Positions 1 to 12,516 of a stretch of DNA of 64,000 nucleotides are shown piece after piece. The stretch covers positions 30,317,956-30,381,955 of the forward strand of contig CM048851.1 in the NCBI GenBank assembly GCA_026545225.1, given 5' to 3'. Position 1 is the first letter of the stretch, and each line of letters begins with the position of its first letter. A program made the translations under genes and the position numbers. A model generated the notes under the pieces. It did not search any database. It was not told the origin of the DNA and worked only from the letters and a program-made list of their open reading frames with translations. This stretch comes from Cornus controversa (lineage: Eukaryota; Streptophyta; Magnoliopsida; Cornales; Cornaceae).

Positions 1-186
1 TGAGGTTTTCACAGAATGTGCTATTGGAAACTGTCATATTACCTATTTGTTCTGCGAAGTTGTAAATGCACATAATATGACGCATGGAAGGTGACACGAG
101 AAGAGTCCTTATTATGATTGGCTGTCGGAATTCTTCCATGAATTATTGCTCTTTGCTTATCCATCTATAAGAAAAATAATAAAAGT

Positions 187-1074
187 TGTTAAAGGCGCGC
201 CTAGGCGTGCGTCTAGGCTACAGGCACACACAGGCGCAGGGATTGCGCCTGTTGTCAACCTAGGCTCAGCTATGTTCATTAGGCACGCGCCTGGGTTGCG
301 CCTTATACAAGTCAGTCGGGCGCTCCTAGGCACGCCTGATTGATATTTCCTTTTTTCTTTTTCCTAATTCAAAAGGAAGACTTTTGTCTTGTTCGAAAGA
401 AAAGAAGAGAGAAGTCCATTATGATCACAAGACATGAACAACGCCAAAACCTCTAGTCACGATGCCAAAAGCCCTACGTCACGATGCCGATAACCTTCGT
501 TTGAGAGAGTTGCAGAGACCATCAGATACACATACTCTTCTTCTTCGTCTCTCTTCATCTAATTCCTCTCTCTCTCTCTTTTTCTCTCTCTAAATCCTAT
601 CCTGTTGTACTAAATTATTTCCTACTTTTTTTTTTAATAGTTTTTCTTTTTCTTTCTTGTTCTTATTCTTCTCTCTCTCTCTCTCTCTCATTGTATTCGT
701 CTTCTCTCTCTCTCTTTTTTTGTTTTTCTTTTCCTCTGGATTTTGTCCTAAATTACTTCTTTTTTTATTATAAAAAAAACAGTTTTTCTTTTTCTTTTTT
801 TAGTTGTCCGTCTCTCTCTCTGCGTCTTCCTTCTATTTCCTGGTATTTTTTTTGTACTTTGTTTCATTTTATAGTTCTTGAATGACATGGTTGATTGATT
901 TATTTTTTCATATTTGATATGAATTTTTAAAAATATTGATTATGAGATATGAATTCTTTTATAGTAATTTAACTTTTCAATTGTGCGCCTCACTTCACTC
1001 AGGCTCGCGCCTCACCTTGCGCCTAGGCTCCGAAGGACCTTTAGCGCCTTAGTGCACCTAGAGCCTTTGATAAC
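187..1074. mobile_element. GGCGC-rich non-autonomous DNA transposon-like repeat
   Basis: Both ends are rich in GGCGC and CCTAGGC words. The left end reads GTTAAAGGCGCGCCTAGG and the right end, on the opposite strand, reads GTTATCAAAGGCTCTAGG, so the ends are imperfect terminal inverted repeats. The middle (about 350-980) is CT-rich and T-rich filler with no coding sign. The layout fits a MULE- or hAT-like non-autonomous element, but no clean target-site duplication was found and the family is a guess. It lies upstream of the first TRAF zinc-finger exon seen, so it is probably intronic. Confidence 0.45.
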
Positions 1075-1546
1075 ATTGATATCAGCTTGTGTATGGTTGT
1101 AAGATTTGCCAAGTTGATTGGGAAAATTAAACTGCTATATAGACTCTATTTCATCTCTTCTGGCAACATTTGATATCACTAGTGTTTCCACTTTGTAAGG
1201 CATTGAAATTTATTTGTGTTAATACAGTCCATTTTTATGGCAGTTTGGTCATAAAATGATGGTTTATAAAAGCAGTATATGCTGATAGCGACCAATGATA
1301 TCCTGAATGACAAATTCAATTATAATTGCTAATATCGTGTTTTTCAATATCCAGAATATTACTCTAGTTTAAAATAAATTAAATTTGTCATTCCCAACTG
1401 TTTAGAATCAACTGTTTTATTCATTGTTAAGTAATTGATGGCCTGTTACATTTTATTAAGTTATGACTACATGTTTGTTGTAGGCTTTATTTTAGATTTC
1501 TTACCTAAAAGATCCATTGATGATCATAGAAATGTTATATTTCCAG

Positions 1547-4500
1547 TGACAGAGCTATTCCTTCTTCAAATATCGATTTGCATTACGCTCACTGCTCCCG
1601 GAATCTGGAAAGATGTAAAGTCTGTGGAGATATGGTTCCAAAAAAATATGCAGAGGAACATTTCTTAAGCATCCATGCTCCGGTACGCAAATTTATCTTA
1701 GAAAATGTTTACCTAGTGATATTGTATAGTATGTGCATCAAGGGGTTCTCTCCTAATTCTTTTTAGAGGATTTTTATTTTAATGCTGTGAAGGGGTGTTT
1801 TGCAATCACGTCGGGAAGCTTTTTGCCAGAATTATATTGTCTAAAGTTAGATGCTCAACATTAATAATAGCCCTTTTTTCTGTTGATTCAATCTACATTA
1901 TTTGGATGAAAATTTTGACCTATATTTACTTTGTCCTCCCTCTCTCTATCTGTCTCTCTGTGTTACATGTATGTCGGTGCACATCTATATGTATAATCTG
2001 TTAGTATATTTTGTGGGGACAAAGCCCTTGTTCTACTTGTATATTTCTATGAATCTGTAGGTATATTTTGTGGGGATAAAGCTCTAGTTCTAGAACAAAA
2101 GATAGAAATTTAGGGGGGAGAGAGAGAGAGAGGTGGAATTTCTTATTTGTATAATTGTACAAGGAGTGACGCACTGAGCCAGGAGGCATCATGTGGTTGA
2201 TTTGGCACATGAAAAAGCATGCAATAAGCAAAATGGCCACCACCACTGTCACTTGTTGGTATAGAGTTAGCAAGATAGTAGGGGTGATTAGACTTAACAT
2301 GGCTTGTGTGTTTTGTTTGTTCCGTAGTTGGTTGTTTTATCCCTGTTTAACTTTACATTTAATGTATTTGAAAGGGGAGGGGGCTTAAGCTCTTTTTCCA
2401 ATTTTATTTAGATCCCGGATAATATATTAACCTTAAAGCACATTTTGCTGACATCACAGTAGATATAATACATAAAGGAAGATTGTTCAGTGTATGTTAT
2501 ATGACCAGATGTTGGTGGGCTATGTTACGTTGGCTCGGGTACATGAGTCGGATGCGAGTATGTATCCAAGTGTTACGTGTCAAATCCACTAGCAAAAAGA
2601 CACATGGACACTACTAAATATTCATATTTTTACTTTTTTTTTTCTAGAGTAAAATAATTTCTTCATGTAACATTGTTTTCAATATTGACATTTCACTCAT
2701 TTTGAAATACAACACAACCAAGCCTTTTTCCCAACTACTTGGGGTCGGCTACATGAATCCTATATTTCCTCATACAATTCATGTTCGTATTGGTCATGAC
2801 AGAGTTTTACGCTGGCTGTCAAGCTACCTATTGCAAACCCCCTTCTTTATCCTGGCTTGGGACCGATTGTGTAAAGGAACACAGGCAGAGTTATTCATTT
2901 CTGAGTAATAATATAATGAAATTGAATTATTGAACATGTTTTTTAAGTGCTTGTCCAAACAAAAGTGTCTTACACATCCCATACCCATGTTTGTGCAAAG
3001 TGTCGGACACAGGCAGTCAGGCACTTCACCTACTTTTAAAGAGTCCGTATAACATAGCTAGTAGATAGGTTATTTTCTGCAGCAACATGCTTCATTTGGT
3101 CCCATGTCTAATTAAATTTCCGTTTTGTTCTCCTTTCGTTTTGCCATTTACAAAACACACAAGATAGGTACCTCCAAATCAAGGATGTGGTGGTGACTGA
3201 GCATTTGGGTCAAGGTTCGCTTAGCGCATCAAATCACGTAGCATTCTTCTCATCTCTCTCTGATCCTGATGAGTCTCTCTGTATTGATTCGCCATCTCTA
3301 CCCGTAAAGCTCCAAACTAGGCGGATGCCTCTGTCTGTAAGGCGCCAAACTGGGTAGTCAACCCAACAATTTGCACCTCTAGATGACTATAATCATGTCC
3401 GCCAGCTTGTGCATGAACATCTCCTTCCTCAGCTTCCACCTCCTCAGGCTCCTCCACCGGTGGTGGTGCTACTATAGCTTCTCCTCCTTGGGCCAATCTG
3501 GAACTTCACGTGGCGTAGCTATGACTCTCTAGTGCATATGTGAACGACTCATGTTGTAGTCATGTGTGCCATAGTGAACATTCCTTGGAAAAGCAAGCTC
3601 ATCTTCATCGACTTCGTACCCCTGTGCAGTGAACAACTAGTGAATAAAAGTAGGGAATGGGAATTCCCAGTCACTCGCACTGCCTGGTGCCTTTGTCATG
3701 ACCTTCGAATAAAATTTCTCAATCTGGTCCCAAACGATCTGTGGAAACGACAACCAATGCCCAAAATGTATAGCATATAAGGCTCAAAGGAACTTTTGAC
3801 GTCGCTCTGTCTTGTGCCCAATGGAACATACATTTTTGTATAGTACTGCGTCAAGGAACCACAAATGACTTGGCATAAAGGATTTAGAAGCAGCATTATG
3901 CTTTGGCCCAGAAAATTGGTTGGCACACAACCCTGCAACCAAATTACCCACCGAAAGATCATCGGGTAGAGGAGTGTAGATTTCTGTTAAATCAGCTGGG
4001 CATTCATGTAGACAGCCCAAGGCAATGGCAATGGCAATGGTCGACATATCAATGCGAACTTGTGTCCCATCCACCGAAGAAATAAAAACTCCCCGCTCAT
4101 CTGGTTTCGACATCAAGTTCTGGTAAAAGACCTTGACGAGCCTCGGGTATATGGTGGTGGATGATGGAGCAAAAATTGCAACAGCCCAACGACGACGGAT
4201 GTCAGAAATACCCCACCGTGTCTCGGTGAACATAGCATAAATTTCTGCAATATCAAACGTTGCCTTAAAATTTAAAGCTCTTGGGTGCCATCTCTCATGT
4301 ATTCCTTTTCGGCGAGGCCTAGAGGTAACCGGTGTCAGATCATGTCGTGCTCTTCGCGGAGTACGCGAGCTTGACGCGCCTTGGGTGTTTGCTCTCTTTG
4401 GTGCCATACAAATTCAAAAAGTGTGATTGAGGAATTAAAACAAACACTTGGTGTGCACTAATAAAGTACCACCTTCAACCTCTTATTTCGGAACCTTTTC

Positions 4501-7500
4501 ACCCCAAATTAAATAATTCAATCCACCAATGACTTCCCCCAAACTTGATCTTCAAAAGCTCTCAAAGAGATTCACTCAATTTTGAGAAATTAAAACTCCA
4601 CTTACTTGATGAAGAACTTTGAAAAAGTAAGAATTTTCTTGAGAACTTGAGATGATCATTTGATGTTGTTGATGACAATGATCAATGATAATTGCTTGTA
4701 ATAGAATCACCAATGTGAGAATTTAGAATTCCGGTTGATGTAGGAGTCGATGGAGAGCACCAAGTCTTCAAATATTCAAGTGTATGCATGTAAGCTTGAG
4801 AGAGGGCCCTTATATACCTCAAAAATTCGGCCAACCCACTATATACAGAGGGGCGATTGATCAATTGATTTCGATAGCCTCTAAAATATGCAAAATATGA
4901 GGGATTACGAATCAATTTTTGTATTTCTTCAACATTAGAAATCTGTATTTTTTTAATAATGTCTCATTTTTTTTATTGGTAGATGGATTCTCAAGTTCAA
5001 TTGACAACAAATATGAATGTTGAAGAAAATGAGGTGACGGAGGTTGGGGTGGATGGTGTAAAAATATGGGATGATGATAAAGAAGTGACATTCATCCTAT
5101 TGATGGAGGATGAAACAAAGAAAGGAAATAGGAATAAGACTACATTTACCATAACTGGTTGGAATAACCTAAAGGCGGGAATGAAACTTTTCACCAATAG
5201 GCCTTATGACAAAAATCAACTCGGACAAGTTTCACCTATTGAGGTATCACCAAAAAATATTCAAAAGATTGTTGCAAGAGACAGAAGTTGGATATTACCC
5301 AACCACTGGGAGTGGGACAATGTTAATAGAAGATGATAGGTGGGATAAATTGTTTAAGGTGTGTGTATTAGAATATATTTTCAATTTGATTTTTCACTTT
5401 CTTTGTTGTTTAGTTTATATTTTAACCCTAAGGATTGCACATTGTAGGTTATTAAGAATTGCAAGGGGTTCAAGAAAAAATTATGTAAGCACTATGATAA
5501 GTTGTGTTTCATCTTTGATGGAACAATTGCAACTGGCGGCACATCCCTCCACCATAAGCCCCTCAGATAATGATGAGAATGATAATTCTACGCCCAACAA
5601 GGAAGGTAAGAGGGAGCGTAGTCAAACCCTAAAGAGTTGTTGTAGGGCAAAGAAAGAGAGTTTTGCAAACACCATGGATAGAGTTATGGATAGATTCAGT
5701 GAGCATTCAAGGAGGATATGGTCTGAGGCAATAAAGAATTTAGGCCTACCACCCTCTTCCTCAAATGCTTTCTCTACTGGTCATTAGAGCTTGCACGATC
5801 CTGATTGTGCATCTGAGTCTGGGTCTCCAAGAATGCATTTGGTTGATGAGTGTGTTAGGGCTTTAGAGGCTATTGAGGGCCTTGAGGATGCACAAATTAC
5901 AAAAGCTCTTTTAAAGATCTATGGGGATGTAGCCTAAAGGGTGTTCTTTCTTCGAGTTCCAAAAGGAATGAGGATGGGATGATTAATGAACATGTGAGGA
6001 GGGTCTTCTTGTTTAGTTGTAGTTGTTTGCTTGCAGTGACTCTTTACTTCTAATTTTTAGTGGTCTGTAAACTTTAAGGGGTGGAAACTTTTAGAACTCT
6101 ATTTGCTTTGTCTTTGTGGTAGCTATGTAGCAAGTGACTTTTTAGATTGCATTTGGTAATGTAAGGTACTTGGGTTGCTTGAATGCTTGCAGTGACCTAT
6201 TGCATTATTTGTCATGTATTAATGCTTTGCCTTCGTTTGAATGTAAGGTATTTTGGGTGGTTTTGTTATATTTGATGTAATCTTTTTCATTATTTATCAT
6301 GTATTAATAGATGGACATAAGGACATATCTTGCTTATTATGATTCTGAAGAGGAAGAGGAAACGACTATAATATTTTATGTGCATGGCAGAGGAGTATAA
6401 AAGAAGGTTTATATGTAAAAGGCCATGTAGGAATAGTGCATTACAAGGTCATGAGTATGTTCTTGAAATAATTAGTGGTCATCCAACTAGATGCTTTGAA
6501 ATGTTTAGTATGGAGAAACATGTATTCTTGAATTTATGAAGTGTTGAAAAATGAGAAGCATAAACTCTAGGTATATCTCAATTCAAGAATAGGATTTCTT
6601 TTTATTTTAGCTCACAATGAGAGTGCGTGTTGTGTCTGAGATGGAGAGTTGGATTCTGTGTTTGCAAACTTACTAGCTACATGACTCAGGGATACTCATT
6701 TTTTGTGGTGGTTGTGGGTATGCTATTATGAGTATTTTCTTTGTTTTGATCATTGTAATATTCTTTGTTCTTATAATTGTTATTGCAAAATGAACTAGGT
6801 AGTCTAGAATGATGATCTTATTTTGGTACCTACTAGAACATGTTCATGTTTTGTATAAGATCTAACTTGTAATATTAGCATTATCCTATTTTGTATATGG
6901 GTTCTTGTCTTTTTTCAATTTTTACAACCTTTTAAATTTAGTCAATGATCCTACTATTTTTTTTTATTTTTTTTTGGTTTACCAAACATGTTTCTTATTC
7001 CTGCCTTCAAAATTTCAACACCAGATGTACGTTACCAAATGTGTTTTGCTTTTGACAGAAATGACTACCCAACAGAATCACTGCTTCGGTTTATCTCAAA
7101 TTTGAAAGAAAAATAAAACAACAATGGTTACCAGGGCCTTAATTAGTTAGTTTAAATGATGTTTTGAGTCTAAGAACTTTTTTTTTCTTTTTTGTTAAAA
7201 TTTAATTAATATAGAGGTCATTGTATGGTGCAATAGTAAAAGCTCAGTTGTCAAGCCTCAGAACGAAGATTTGAGTTTGAAGGGAACCATTTACTTGCAA
7301 ACATTGTTATAGGTTAGGTTTGTACTAGGTCTGTCCCTCCTGGCACCCTGCATTGGCAGTATCCCTGTACTAATTTTAAGTAATGGTAATTATCTTAAAC
7401 AATTAAAGAGGCTGTAACTTAATTATTTATGTAATCAAAACGTTCCCTCATGTGTTATTAAGTAGACGGCTAAAAATTAAGTATTTATTTACTGACAAAT

Positions 7501-10500
7501 TATATAATAAATATGTATAAAGCTTCAATAGTAACTTTAATATTTTCGCTTAGCCATAATCTTTGTAAAAAAGCATAATTTTTTGAAACTATCTGACTTC
7601 TCAGTTAGCGCAACCCTCATCTTCCTAACTTACCCCAAATCACCAATATACTCTATTTCTCTACTTTATCCTGTGGTCCATTATTGTTATCTCTCTCTCC
7701 AATTAGGGTTGCAAATGAAAAAGCTTTCATAGCCACTGAAGTTCTGCTTGTCTTTTACTAAGCAAGCCAAGTTGATAGCATCTTTCATATTGTTTATAGA
7801 ATGAGTGGAGCCTCAACAACCCCCTGGCTCAGTTCATTAGCCTCATGAACCTACTCATGTATGGAAGTTTCTGAACAAGAGTTCATGAGTGGGCTTGTTA
7901 GGACTTGTGAGCAGAATTCATTTATTGAGGCTCGTTATGGCTTGTACTATTTTTAATCAAACTTAAATCAAGCTCAAGCTCATGAAGGAGCTTGGCTTCA
8001 AGGTTGCATTTGGCTTAATATTCCAAACCGATTGAGCTCAAACTTCATCAAGCTTAGCTAAACCAAGCTTGATCGTTAACTTCTCGACTTGGCTCAACTC
8101 AAGCTTGAGTAGCAAATAGGCACCAATTTTCACCGATGAAGCTCAAGCAGTCAAGTATTAGGCTCAGCTTGCTTCTATAGCAGCCCTATGCTCCTATCTT
8201 GAAGACTCTATAGTTTTTTTTTTAGTATTAACAAAAAAAATTATCATCTCTGTTTTTTGCAAAAGACTCGCAATTTCTTAACTGCCTAAGATCCATTAAC
8301 CGAAATGGCATAACCTTCCCATCCATTAGTCATCTTCTTTTTGTGGACTCTTTCGTCCTGTTGGTCTGCTCGGTACCTGATCTCGACATCGTTGAACGAG
8401 AAAGCGCAGCAAGAAAGTCTCTTTGAAAGCATCTTCGTAGTCCAAGAGTTCCCCACTCAAGGCAAGATTAATAGGAACGAATCCTCCAAAACTGGAATGA
8501 GTTCGCCATCAATGGGAACGTCAAATTGATCATACTGTGTTTCTAAGTGAAATCAAGCCAATGATCAGACCTCAACAGCAAGGAACCCTTGCCATGGTCC
8601 CAAACAAACATTATATAAACTATAAAAGGAAAAGTTAAGTGAGTCTATCCTATTAATGGAAATAGAGTGAGTTAACCCTATTAATGGAATAATGGAAGTC
8701 AAGTGAGTCTTTCCTATTAATTAATGGTCAGAAAAGTGAGTCCACTCTAGTTTTTGGCCTACTTTGAGTCTTCAGTTTAGATTCGAACATCACTCGGGTA
8801 GCAAGGCTTCAAGTCCTTTTCGTATCTGTTTCTTATATGATTTTGTACTTCTTTCTTGTATGTTCATCAAAATTTCCGTTATTAAAAATATTTCTTTCAC
8901 AATAGTAACTGAATTTTACCATTAATAATGGGTCCCAACATCTTTCATGGTCCATATGTGGCATGGTTGTCCTGCAACCTTCATTCAATCGAACTCTACG
9001 TGCTATGTGGTTGTAAGCATTCAGAAAAAGTCATATACCAGGATAGGAGAGAATTTTAAGTTTTTGATAGGAAAGAGAAAATCTGTGTTAGAACCTTAAC
9101 TATTTATTTATTTTTTGGAGGATGGGGGATATTGGATTATGTAGGTTGTATTACAAATTCAACTTCTTTCATATTACACTCTACCCAGCCACACCCTGTA
9201 TGGTACATTATTGACCATTATGTTACGTATCAATATGTGTGCGTGTGTGTAGCGTCGTGTCTTTGATTGGCTTTCAAACTTACTTTCATTTTTAGATGAC
9301 TTATTGCTCCGATAGCAACTTCATTTAAATTATTAGATTCATTTACCTGCTAATGTAGATCATCACAATCTCTTCTCAAACTCAAAGCAATCAATTTATT
9401 TATTAATTCCAAAATACCCCAAAGATATTAAAGATGTGAACAAAAATAGGTTACTGAACTCGATAACTGATCTAGAAACAAATACAGAAACTACAATGTA
9501 ATTTTTTTATTACCTAAATCAATAAATATTACTACCAAATTTTTTTTTTAAAAAAAACAATTACTTAGTAATTCGGCTAGATGCCTATTACAATTAAATG
9601 GTATGTGGTATGTACACAGCATCCTAATGCTATTCTTAAATAATGGTCCCATGTATTCTCAGCTTTAACATGTCAAAAATTAGGAAGGGAAATAGAGATC
9701 GTAGTCCTAGGGTTCCTCTTTAGCTTGACAAAAATTTGATGCTTCCATTGATTGAGAAGTTTGCCGGATGCTTCAATAAGAATGAGAGTAAGCGATTATA
9801 AGGGAAATTTCTTTATTTGTAAAGGCCAATTATAGTAAGTTATTGTAAAGGAAATTTCTTTATTTGTAAAGACCAGCTAGTCAATTGGTGTAAAGATGTT
9901 TAAGATCAAGGTTTTTACATTTATGGTATTCAACCATTTGCTTTTATGGAATTCTTGGAGTATTTAATGGAGGTTCTTTAGAGTGGTAAATCTTACAGCT
10001 TCTAAAATACTCACTGTCCTATCAGTAGGATGAGTTTTTCTTGCTTAATTTCTATACTGATTTTGTGTATAATTGTTGCATTGGTGACTATTGTTTCGGA
10101 GCAGGTAGCCTGTTCGCTATGCAGTGAGACAATGGAACGTGAAATTTTAGCTGTCCATAAGGGTGAAAACTGCCCCCAAAGGATTGTGACTTGCGAGTAC
10201 TGCGAGTTTCCGTTGCCCGCAATTGATCTATTTGAGCATCAGGTAGTAACTGTCAGTGCTTTTCATTGAAGTTGAAGGAATAAATCTACTTTGGGAGTGT
10301 ATAACTTTTGTCACTTGTAATTTCAGGAGGTATGTGGTAATCGGACAGAGTATTGTAATCTGTGTGGCAGATATATTAGATTGCGTGAAATAAATGACCA
10401 TGAAAGCAGATGCAATGGTGTCCCAGATAATACTGCAGAATCTTCCAGGTAAAGAGAAGTATTTTTCTTTATTTTGCTTTTAATGAAGAAAAACATTATA

Positions 10501-11941
10501 TTCTCTTTATAATAGTTTTTTATGTAATCTATTTGCAATTAGAACCAATAAGCAAATTGTCCTGCTATTGCGTAGTGAACTTTCAATTGATCAAAGGCCC
10601 CTTATATAGCGACCATGAGGAGTTACATCTATGGTTGCGGGATCATTTAAAGCTTTATAGAAACGTCCTTTCAATTTCTCATCACCATGTTTTAGGTAGC
10701 CACTGGTTTCTTCAATGGCCAATATTGTGATGGATTTTTAATGCTCTTCAGTTTCCATGGGCACTTTGAGACATCAAAAAGCACTCTTTTTATATGAATG
10801 AATCATCATAGTTCTATGTTGCTATTCTACTTTGATCATTCTTGACAAAACTTGAAAATGTATCTGCTGCTTGATTTTAGTCTTCTTCTACACCCTTTTT
10901 TTCTGGTTTATTTAAATAAAGTTAATTTATGCTTTATTAAAAGAAGTGAGAGTCCGAGTCCTTTTCTTAACGGAGATTATTTTAGTAAAGTGTTCATTGA
11001 TATAGGAGCATTGATTCTTTTAAGAGTATTTTGTTGATAATGCTTATTGCTCCTCAATGTACCTTTCAGATGCAAAATTCTGAAGTAACTTGGAAACACT
11101 GTTATTTTGATTATAAATAGTGACCAGGTCAGCAACATTAGGATCGTTAGGAAACTATTGTTGAGTTTTAGAGTCTTATTTATTTTTATTTTTTCTGCAA
11201 GTAAATAGATAGAAAAAAATAAATTATTTAAACATTTAATGAAGGCTATGTGGAAGGACATGGAAGGGAAGTAATTCATATAAGCAAATATTCCTTGTCT
11301 TGTGGCTTCTGCCTTTTTTAGGACTGCCAATTCTTTCAGGTCTCAATGAAATATATTTATTAAAGCTTTTCCTTGAAAAGTTTGAGTAGAAGGATTCTAC
11401 AATTGGGATCATACAATCTGGGTTGCATTATCATTAAATATCTTTAAAACACAGTTAACCCATATTATCTCATACAAAAAACTATGTGAGTTCTCTACAT
11501 TGTAGAATATTGCCATTTGCCACAATTAATTTGTACTTCTAGCACCTGGGATAGGAAGGATTGTATCTCAACTCAACAAATTACATGTACTAGAACTCCT
11601 CTAGTATGTCCTGCTCTGTTGAAACACTGTTATTGTCCTAGAATCCTACCTTATCCTGTTCACTGAAGTGTCACCTGCTTATTTATTAAGCACTATTGAA
11701 CTTTCTGGAGTTTTTTTTTTTTTTAAGTGCTGTACTTTTACTTGTTTTTTCATGGGTGGTGTTCATTTGGAATTTCTGTAGGGATGCGAGGGCTGCTGAA
11801 AGAGAGCATGGTGCTCAAAGAAGGCCACGACATGAGTTTTCACGCAGACGCCTTCTATTTACCATCGCAATAACAGGCATTGCTGTTCTATTAGGTTCGC
11901 TTTTTTTCCAAAGAAAAACCGAGAACAATCAAGTGCACTAG
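1547..11941 (+). CDS. TRAF-type zinc-finger protein with C-terminal membrane segment (5' partial)
   Basis: Four exons are supported by splice sites and phase: 1547-1682, 10105-10242, 10327-10448 and 11782-11941 (TAG stop). They encode 184 residues. The first contains DRAIPSSNIDLHYAHC and CKVCGDMVPKKYAEEH, the second ACSLCSETMEREILAVHKG and VTCEYCEFPLPAIDLFEHQ, the third YCNLCGRYIRLREINDHE. These give repeated Cys-x2-Cys...His...Cys zinc knuckles of the TRAF/XAF1 type. The last exon ends in an Arg-rich stretch, a hydrophobic segment (LLFTIAITGIAVLLGSLFF) and a short polar tail, as in a tail-anchored protein. The layout closely matches Arabidopsis At1g09920, as recalled. Exon 1547 begins with the last base of a Cys codon, so a short 5' exon with the start Met is missing; it was not found in 1-1546. 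The first intron seen is 8.4 kb and full of transposon remnants. The cellular role of this plant subfamily is poorly known; an adaptor or ubiquitin-related role is inference from the domain only. Confidence 0.9.
2697..2910 (-). mobile_element. RTE-clade LINE, short deletion derivative
   Basis: On the - strand the segment ends in GGATTCATGTAGCCGACC followed by CCAAGTAGTTGGGAAAAAGG, the characteristic 3' tail of plant RTE LINEs; the same tail ends the RTE copy at 30.7 kb. Directly upstream on the same strand is CGGTCCCAAGCCAGGATAAA and a stretch that resembles the 5' region of such LINEs, recalled from other plants. A 5' leader joined nearly directly to the 3' tail suggests an internally deleted LINE or a SINE-like derivative. 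No target-site duplication was identified. Confidence 0.6.
3180..4960 (-). mobile_element. Fossil retroelement with plant transposon-associated ORF
   Basis: A - strand reading frame at 4407-3784 starts MAPKRANTQGASSS and contains FYQNLMSKPDERGVF, VDGTQVRIDMSTIA and LGCLHECPADLTEIYTPLPD. It resembles the 'putative plant transposon protein' domain often found in plant LTR elements. Recognisable related sequence continues to about 3200, so the unit is degraded. A TATA-like TATATAAGG on the - strand near 4811-4819 lies about 400 bp upstream of the Met, as expected for an element leader. No LTR pair was recognised. It sits in the long intron of the TRAF zinc-finger gene and looks old and broken. 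Confidence 0.5.
4983..5985 (+). pseudogene. Myb/SANT-like (PIF/Harbinger accessory) protein, decayed
   Basis: This is the DNA-binding partner gene of a plant PIF/Harbinger transposon (Myb/SANT-like, L10-interacting MYB type). The frame from 4983 gives WNNLKAGMKLFTNRPYDKNQL; about 5220-5245 the homology moves to another frame, RYHQKIFKRLLQETEVGYYP followed by TTGSGTMLIEDDRWDKLFK. An intron 5359-5447 with GT-AG ends follows, then KHYDKLCFIFDGTIATGG. The homology shifts frame again near 5560 into SDNDENDNSTPNKEGKRE and the helical C-terminal part (AKKESFANTMDRVMDRFSEH), and stops interrupt the tail at 5785-5787 and about 5935. At least two frameshifts and two stops show it is dead. The transposase fragment 300 bp downstream has the same orientation, the usual two-gene layout of this superfamily. 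Confidence 0.72.
6311..6660 (+). pseudogene. PIF/Harbinger (ALP1/HARBI1-like) transposase, N-terminal fragment
   Basis: The + strand reads RRFICKRPCRNSALQGHEYV followed by LEIISGHPTRCFEMFSMEKH and VFLNL, then a stop at 6537-6539. This is the N-terminal signature of plant ALP1/HARBI1-like nucleases, whose usual form is a basic stretch, GH.y..E.L.G...R....F.M....F. A weak continuation (AHNES... about 6610-6640) recalls the AHN/GHN...RVV..RFQHS motif. The DDE catalytic core is absent, so this is a truncated copy. With the Myb/SANT-like pseudogene it defines a degraded element of roughly 2 kb. Confidence 0.7.
7206..7385 (+). mobile_element. Possible tRNA-derived SINE
   Basis: GGTGCAATAGTAAAAGCTC resembles a tRNA A box, and GAAGATTTGAGTTTGAAGG about 50 bp later resembles a worn B box. 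A non-tRNA body follows. No poly-A tail or target-site duplication was seen, so the call is tentative. Confidence 0.35.
7800..8190. repeat. AAGCTTGAGCTC-rich dispersed repeat
   Basis: The segment is dense in AAGCTCAAGCT, CTTGGCTCAACTC and GAGCTCAAAC words in both orientations. Repeats of this kind are common in plant introns and often belong to non-autonomous DNA elements. No ends were defined. The rest of this intron, 8190-10104, shows only AT-rich single-copy-like sequence. Confidence 0.35.
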
Positions 11942-12516
11942 CAGTGAAGTGGAACACATTGGCACTCTTGTTCTTTATCCCTGCATACTCTATCCAACCG
12001 CATTGATGATGAGATCATACTGCTATTACCGCTGAACTCTTTTGTATCGTGTTAGTACTTTGACAAGTTATGCATACTAATTTTCTGTATGAGACGAGTT
12101 TCACCATTTGGTTGCAGTAAATATGTTTCTGTAAAATTGCATATACATGCTCACCAAAAAAAAAAAAAATCTTTGTCAATTTTTACTAGAAATGTTTGTA
12201 TTCTTGTCGAGGATGGTTCTGGTGTGCCCCTGATTTTTCAGTATCTTATGCCTCACAGGCGGCCAGATTTCAGATTTATGGATTGCCCTTGGATCCTGGT
12301 TCAAGTTTGTACTAATGGGGTTGGAATGGTGTTTTCTCAGGTCTCCAGAATTATGTACTTTAAATGGGTGATCTTCTCTATTAGAGAGCCCCCACACAAG
12401 CACACATGAAGGTTTCTAAGCCAACTCCTTTGGTTCACATATTTTATTGTTGGTTATTGATATTGTGTTTTGCATGTAGTCATTAGTGATGGAGCTCAGC
12501 TTGAGTTGGCAGGACT

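Larger units (their letters stand above)
4983..7132 (+). mobile_element. Degraded PIF/Harbinger DNA transposon (extent approximate)
   Basis: The extent covers the Myb/SANT-like and transposase pseudogenes and an AT-rich tail. Near the right edge three related words occur (TTTACCAAACA near 6980, GTTACCAAATG near 7030 and GGTTACCAGGGCC near 7118-7130), like the subterminal repeats and end of this superfamily. The last is followed by TTA, the typical 3-bp target. The left end was not located, so no inverted-repeat pair can be claimed. Confidence 0.45.

Noticed and set aside
1-1546. Missing first exon of the TRAF zinc-finger gene
   Set aside because: Expected sequence (start Met, Cys-x2-type end with a TG phase and a GT donor) was looked for by eye and not found; it probably lies outside the window.
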